DNA from: Conus ventricosus
Lineage: Eukaryota; Mollusca; Gastropoda; Neogastropoda; Conidae
NCBI GenBank assembly: GCA_018398815.1
Contig: CM031595.1
Location: 52,002,994 to 52,066,993 of the forward strand
Direction: 5' to 3'
Length of the DNA: 64,000 bases
Shown: one piece after another, positions 58,001 to 64,000 of the stretch
Numbering within the stretch: position 1 is the stretch's first letter
Layout of the letters: each line of letters begins with the position of its first letter
Made by a program: the position numbers and the translations under genes
The notes under the pieces: model-generated
The model's input: the letters and a program-made list of their open reading frames with translations, nothing else
Told to the model about the DNA's origin: nothing
Database searches by the model: none

Positions 58001-59330
58001 GGCAAGGATCTTGCCAGCGGGGGCGGTGGACACACCCAAGAACTGAGCCAGGTTGTGTTGATTTCAGTGGACATTTGCTGCAAGTTAAGCGAGGCAGTCA
58101 GTCACTGAACAGACCTGACCAGAAAGGTTTGTTGTTCTATACCACACAATGAAGTTTTGCAAACTTACAGAAAAAACAACAACAGAAAAACATTTCCATG
58201 AAGAATGTGTGTGAAAGGATTACTTTTTTTTTTTTTTAGCTTGTTCTTCTCTGAGTTATGTATGCATTTGGAAGTGGCTTCATCTTCATGAGTGTAGTGA
58301 AGCTGATTCAGCATAAATGAACAAAGCTCAAAATGATGGTGGGCATAACATAAACTTCCTGCTTCCCCAGTATGTATTGGACTGATTTGAGAGTTTGGGT
58401 AACGGGGATACTGTATAATACTGACCTTTGACTTTGCAAAATATGAATGCAGTTTACCTTTATTTTCTGTCCAACTGTTGAAGTCACTTAAGGGCTGAAA
58501 CCATGTTAGAAAGGAAAATGTGTCATCATGTAATACTGTGATCAATAAATCTTTGCAGGCACCACAACAAACACAGCAACAACAAAAAAAGCACTATGTT
58601 CAAGTGAAAAAAGCTTAATGGTTGAAACTCAATCAAAATTTGGTTTCTGAAATTAAAAATGACTGATCTAAAACCAACTTTTTCACAATGTGAATGTTGT
58701 CAAATTGAAAATGCGTGCTTTGATTGCCTCTGAGACAAACATTACTTCCTGCCTCAAGGACCAGATCACAGGGGTGACATCCTGTTTGCCAGAGCAGACA
58801 CCTTTCCTGTTTGGACTGTTGTTGGATGGATGAGGTGGGGCTCTCTAGTGGGGGGGGCGCTCACTAACACTGGGTCCGCAACTAACCATTCATTGTCGCG
58901 AGTAGGTGGTGGTAGGCTTGGTGGGTGGTGTCCTGCATATACTGGATCAGAATAGGCACCACTGAACATCACTGAAGGGACTGAGCAGCAGTGCAGTGTC
59001 TCCTCTGGTGAGTTGCCTGTTGATGATTTGCTAGTGAATTCTGCCAGCAAATTGCTGGAGTGGAACAAAGCAAGGTGTGGCTGTGAACAGGGAACTGTAA
59101 GCAGCATGGGGGTAAATGTTGCTGGTGGCACAGATCTCACACATACATTTTTTCTGTGCCCTTTTTTTTCTTGGGATGGATGGGTGAAGAAGAGCGAGTG
59201 AGGGTGTCTCGGCGAACATGTTTTTTGCTCATTAGTAAAGAGGAGTAACATCTGATGAAGGAAATTGAACCTTCCTTCAAAATTATAAACTTGAAGATCT
59301 ATTTTTAAATCTTTGTGTCAGTGCTCAAGG
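55020..59330. other. gene-free or unrecognised stretch
   Basis: Contains (CA)n/(CG)n at 55700-55795 and homopolymer A and C runs. Open frames of 100-160 codons exist (54982-55443 minus, 58766-59251 minus), but neither has a recognisable domain. Around 56,400-56,750 there is an ordinary GC-balanced plus-strand stretch that could be an old mobile-element fragment. I cannot name it. Confidence 0.3.
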
Positions 59331-59332
59331 TC

Positions 59333-59488
59333 TTCTGAAATGATGCATTTTAAGAAGTATGAATGAGTATATTGTTAGTGAGAACAGGTGCTTTAAAATT
59401 AGCATAATGATTTCTGAAATGATACATTTTAAGAAGCATGAATGAGTATATTGTTAGTGAGAACAGGTGCAATAAAATTAGCATAATG
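59333..59488. repeat. 79-bp direct repeat, two copies
   Basis: Copies at 59333-59411 and 59412-59488 start TTCTGAAATGAT and share GAATGAGTATATTGTTAGTG and AACAGGTGC. They differ by a few bases. Confidence 0.95.
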
Positions 59489-59760
59489 GTTCTATATTGC
59501 AAACCATGATTGAAATACCCGGTTACAATAGCACCCCCACCCCCCACACACACATACATACACACACACACTATATCAGCATCAACCATGGTACTAATAC
59601 AAGGTAATCTTTGCATAAAATACATCAAATACACAAACACAACCACACAGACATGCACACACTAATACTCAAATACCACCACCCCAACAATCATCATCAT
59701 CACACCATCCACTGACATTATCATCTATAAGAATGTAGGTTTCTGGATTCTGAATTCAAC

Positions 59761-60161
59761 ATTAGAAAAGTACTTAAGGACTCGGAATCAAAACTTACTT
59801 GTTCTCTTTTGGAGACTATTTCGACGGGGTCGCCCTGTCTTCATCAGCTCACTGTTGCTGTTGTGGCAGCGAGGCCTGGTGGGGCGACTGTTGTGTGGGT
59901 TGAACGGTTGTCGGGATCTAATTGCAGATAGGGGGGAAGCCATCGAAATCAAGACCAGACACCCCAGCCTGAACAGAGATCAAGGCTTTGAACTTGCCCC
60001 TATCTACAATCAGATCCTGACAACCGTTCACACCACACAACAGTTGCCCCCACCAGGCCTCGCTGCCACAACAGCAACAGTGAGCTGATGAAGACAGGGC
60101 GACCCTGTCGAAATATTCTCCAAGTAAATTTTGATTCTGAGTCCTTAACTACTTTTCTAAT
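59761..60161. mobile_element. fold-back element derived from a Penelope-like terminus
   Basis: The left arm (59761 to about 59927) and right arm (about 60007-60161) are long imperfect inverted repeats that pair with only scattered mismatches and small indels. They begin ATTAGAAAAGTA and contain TCGCCCTGTCTTCATCAGCT. The ~80-bp centre encodes EAIEIKTRHPSLNRDQGFEL on the plus strand. That matches the SLNRD-G-x-EL ending I know from GIY-YIG-bearing retroelement proteins of invertebrates. The whole is about 400 bp and has no intact gene. Confidence 0.75.
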
Positions 60162-60504
60162 TATCATCTATGTCTGTGACAAACACAAAACAGAACTCTT
60201 GGTCAGTATTTGAACTGGTTTTAATTGAGTATTTGTCATACAAAACTTAAATGCCAAAAAGTCTCTAGTGCCAGTTGAACACAATATACTAACACAGGAG
60301 GGAAATGTTTACTATAGCAAAAATGACACCTTTTCATTCCCCCTCTTCCCTCCTCGCACACTTACCTACCTTCCTCTTTCTCTTCACACAAACTGCATAA
60401 AAACATATGAATTTCATAAGACTTGAAATCTGTGCAACCAAAAAAAAGGGGGGAGGGCTATAGAGAATGCCTATAATTTTTAGGATTATGTTATTTTTTG
60501 CTAT

Positions 60505-60815
60505 GAATGGACATTCTCAGCTGGTTTCACCGTGAACAGAGCAGACATTCTCAGCGGATTTCCCTGTAAATGGACCTTCTCAGCTGATTTCACTATGAAA
60601 GGACATTCTCAGCTGATTTCTCTATGAATGGCCATTCTCAGCAAACATCACTATGACCGGACATTCTCAACAAATTTTGGTTTAAATGGATATTCTCAGC
60701 CAATTTTGCCATGAACTGATATTTTTTCGCTAATTTTGCTATGAACAGACATTCTCAGCCAATGTTGCTATGTACGGACATTCTGAACCAATTTTGCTAC
60801 GAACGGACATTCCCA
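60505..60815. repeat. ~33-bp minisatellite (about 10 copies)
   Basis: Diverged units of the type GGACATTCTCAGC, (C/T)(A/T)ATTT, CTATGAA(C/T). The array is old and has no reading frame of interest. Confidence 0.9.
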
Positions 60816-60829
60816 AACAACCATACAGG

Positions 60830-61268
60830 GCCTTTTTTTTAAACAGCCGTCAAACACACACAAAAAGATGACATCCTAAAGAAACGGTCACATCCTGTAA
60901 AAAGGGTTATATCCTGAAAAAGAAATAAACAACAAAAACAATCAATTATAAGGCAGCTACTAAGCTACTGACATCCTTATGGCAAGTAAGACTAGGCATG
61001 AGAGCAAAGCAGACAGAGGGGAGGGGTAACTTAGCGCTTAGTGATAATGTTCTTAGGAAAAGGGATAAGTTATGCTCTGGAATCAGTAAAAGGGGAGAAA
61101 ATGGGTTTAACTTTTCACTTTATTTTCAGTTTCATTGTGCTAATCTAACCAGCCACTCACAGACCCTACAAGGCTATCACAACATCTAAAAAAAAATATT
61201 AAAAAAAACCCATGAAAGGCAAGTCATAAATTTAATGAAAACTCCCTCTCATCCATAAATATATATGT

Positions 61269-61306
<38 letters not shown>

Positions 61307-63120
61307 CTACTACTACTACTACAGACTGCAAATCAAGTTGGCACAGTGAGACAAGGAGATAGAGAGAAGGGAGACTATTCTGTTGTGAGAAGAATCTGGA
61401 AAAGGCTCTTTGGAGATGAGATTGAATCACCAATTAGAGAGAAAAAAATACAGATGTAAAATGGATGACAAGAAGAAAAGTTCCATGCTGACTGGTGACA
61501 AAGTAGTTGTGTATTCTGATAATTACACTCAGAGGGAACATCAAATGTCACAGAAAAATCGGCAACTCCACTACTTCTAATAAGTGCCATTTTACGTTTC
61601 TCTTGGATATATGTCATGAATAAAAACCAATTAAAGAAATTAGTAGGCATTTTACATTGATAATTTGATCTGAATTCATATCACCAGCGGCAGAAACCAC
61701 TTCTCATTTAGACTTTACAGATTTTATCAACAGAGTAAAGAGTTCCAAATAAAAGCTCTTCAAAAATTAAACTGAATTTCATCCTCATATCTGTTTTAAA
61801 ATAGGACATCAGATGACCAATGTAATAATCATTTTAATTTATTGAAAAATTTGAAGTTACACGTCTTTGGAAAAATTAAACCTCTGTTGGTGTTCTCTTT
61901 AAAATATTGCTAAATCACACATGTTGTTTAAAGGTTCAAGAAAATGAATTCTCCTCAAATGTGATGTAACTTGGGGGGAAAAATTTGAAAAAAAAATGAC
62001 ACAGTTAAACGTCTGTGAAAAACCTTGAACAACTCCCTTCTTAAATCCCATAACAAGTCATTCATCTCATACTGTGATAGTATTTTTGACTTCTGTAGAG
62101 CGACTCCTTTCTAATGCAACGTGTGGCTGACAAACCCCATAGTCTAAAGACCTCCCCCCCCCCTCCTTTTTTTTTAAAAGAAAAATAATCAATAGCCTCA
62201 ATTTCTGAACATTTAAATTCTTCACTTACTTAGAGCCTCTGTTTCCAGCTTATGGCCACTGAATCAGTTCATGATCATGACAGCATGTTTATGACCAAGC
62301 ACCAGAACATCATTTTGGATGACACACTGGCAATCTTTGCCATCTGCAACAAAAGTGACAATGGCTGGCATCTGACCGTCAAAAAAAAACCAAACAATAA
62401 AAAACAACTTTTCTTCATACTGGAAGACTGGATCAGAGTTTCAATTTGAAGTGAAAAGCAGAAACAGCATTTGACTGCAACAAGTTTAGGTCTCTTTCTC
62501 TCTGAATTTGCATGAGCACATATACCTACTAATCAATATACATGTGTTTATTCCAGCAAAAATCCCATTATGCCAAGACCTTTTCTCTTTGACAGTTTTA
62601 GCTTGCAATATAGAAGTTCCATGGTAATATGTCACAAAACAACCTCCTTGACACCTTTATACATCACACTGATACACCTTGGTATAACTAGACAGTCAGT
62701 CCCTATTCATTTCATCGGACTAATGTACACAACAGATACACGACACTTCTCCTACCTTCAATACTTTCTTTTCACATTAAAACAATTGTGGAAACTTAAA
62801 AGAGGAGGTAGAAATAGAAACACAAAAAACTTCCTGAGGCAGTCTTTGATTACCGAGGTGCAATGTCTATAACAAGCGCATGTCAAAACCGATACAAATA
62901 CGTATCATTCAGTTAGAATCGAAAACCTGTCACCTGAAAAGCCCACACCATATTTGTTTCAACTGAAGGAGGGGCTTGTTTTTCACCCAACAGAAGTAAA
63001 GTGAAACTCACATCAGAAGTGACATTAAAAAAAACCATGGTAAGCAGGTACTGTTCCCCTATCCTACTGACCTGCTCACCAGCAAACAGGTCTTGATCTG
63101 GGACACCATTCTGAGACTTA
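60830..63120. other. unrecognised stretch
   Basis: Includes (CA)n and (CTA)n at 61271-61321. Several short minus-strand frames read like protein (for example near 61,400-61,600 and 62,250-62,380), but I found no consistent splice phases and no known domain. Confidence 0.3.
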
Positions 63121-63129
63121 CTTGAATAC

Positions 63130-63265
63130 AGCAGAACCACCACCTCAGACATGAATGCAGCAGAACTAACTGTTGTTAACGTTAAGTAATAAATTTATAA
63201 TAGCAGAACCACCACCTCAGACATGAATGCAGTAGAACTAACTGTTGTTAACGTTAAGTAATAAT
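63130..63265. repeat. 64-bp direct repeat, two copies 72 bp apart
   Basis: 63130-63193 and 63202-63265 differ at one base. Both start AGCAGAACCACC and end GTTAACGTTAAGTAATAA. Confidence 0.95.
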
Positions 63266-63282
63266 AATGATAATAACAATAC

Positions 63283-63445
63283 CTGGGAAAACAACTGTAC
63301 CCAAAACAAAAACAACACACTTCACAGTAAAATTTGACTCCGGATGGCCTTTCTCTTTAGCTGACAAGCCAGGGAAGTAATCACATTGGTGTAATGCATT
63401 TGGAAAATTTGTAGCACACATGTCCATCAGCAGATCAATCAATTT
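63283..63445 (-). CDS. possible internal exon, unidentified gene
   Basis: On the minus strand, the acceptor TTGTTTTAAACAG and donor CCCAG|GTATTG enclose a stop-free 163-nt segment. It reads KLIDLLMDMCATNFPNALHQ, then CDYFPGLSAKEKGHPESNF and TVKCVVFVLGTVVFP. Residue composition is protein-like, but no family is recognised. A neighbouring candidate (about 63801-63880, LQTAEDYTVQQHILYLDVF) does not join it in phase. Could be chance. Confidence 0.25.
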
Positions 63446-64000
63446 CTGTTTAAAACAAACCTAAGCATGGAGTATATAGTATTGTCAATCATATGAAATT
63501 AATTTGATTCTTGCCATTGCAGTGCATACCAAGCTTTTGCTTCTTTTTTTTTTCCCTAAAGAAAATTGAAAAACGTCCCTGTTCAATATATAAATCATCA
63601 CTTGTTGATAACATTCAAATGCTTTGAATTCCATGCCCAAAATGCATTAATTCTAAAACCAAGAAGACTGTTTTGATTGAAAAACATGCAAATTATCATC
63701 TTGATTATTTTTAAATCTTTTCAATACAATTCCTAAAACAACCTGTTTGTTCTAGCGCTCTTTGTGCCCTCCATCCACTGTCTGCCTGCCTCAAACTTAC
63801 AGCTGCATCGAACAAAGACGGAATACATCCAAGTACAATATGTGCTGTTGCACAGTATAATCCTCAGCAGTCTGTAACACCTATTTCTGAAATCATCAGT
63901 CACTCTGCCATGGCAAACATGCGCTTTCAGAAACTTCCTTTTAAAATAAAAAAGCAAACAATGAATTTATGTCCAAATCACTTCAACGTGAACAAACAGT

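Noticed and set aside
58766..59251. 161-codon minus-strand open frame
   Set aside because: No recognisable domain, no convincing splice or promoter context, and no repeat or family resemblance. Kept only as an unassigned frame.

Overview
This is eukaryotic genomic DNA, most probably from a marine gastropod mollusc. The evidence is intron-split genes with GT-AG borders, two lysine/alanine-rich linker histone H1 genes, very dense (TG)n, (GA)n, (TGCG)n and GAA/GAT microsatellites, minisatellites, a tRNA-derived SINE of a type I associate with molluscs, several LINE 3' ends and a Penelope-like element. No operons, CRISPR arrays or functional RNA genes are visible.

Layout. 1-4.8 kb: microsatellites and no clear gene. 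4.8-5.4 kb: an intact H1 gene on the minus strand. 8.3-14.8 kb: a ~2.9 kb block present twice; the second half of the first copy is badly homopolymer-distorted. 14.7-17.0 kb: a minus-strand LINE reverse-transcriptase remnant plus a ~680 bp tandem duplication. 17.8-19.5 kb: a 43-bp minisatellite. 19.6-48.9 kb: six plus-strand exons of one ankyrin-repeat gene ending in a SOCS-box-like segment. Its introns contain LINE and PLE remnants, a 42-bp minisatellite and large microsatellites. 25.5-31.3 kb looks like poor consensus sequence. 39.2-41.9 kb: a frameshifted Penelope-like element on the minus strand. 43.8-44.4 kb: a second minus-strand H1 gene, with one frameshift, lying inside an intron of the ankyrin gene. 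47.6-48.0 kb: a third SINE copy. 49.7-51.2 kb: two tail-to-tail LINE 3' ends. 53.3-54.5 kb: two minus-strand exons of an unidentified gene with a PADQP repeat. 59.8-60.2 kb: a fold-back element that appears to come from a PLE terminus. 60.5-60.8 kb: a 33-bp minisatellite. The rest is intergenic or intronic with no recognised gene.

Function. The only multi-exon host gene that can be followed is the ankyrin/SOCS-like gene; by family knowledge it could be a substrate receptor for a Cullin-RING ligase. Its last four exons join in phase 0. Several exons sit beside tandem arrays, and the 42-bp array before exon 3 looks like an expansion of that exon's own splice-acceptor junction. The H1 genes share an AAACACA H1 box about 205-210 bp upstream of the ATG. 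No core histone genes accompany them.
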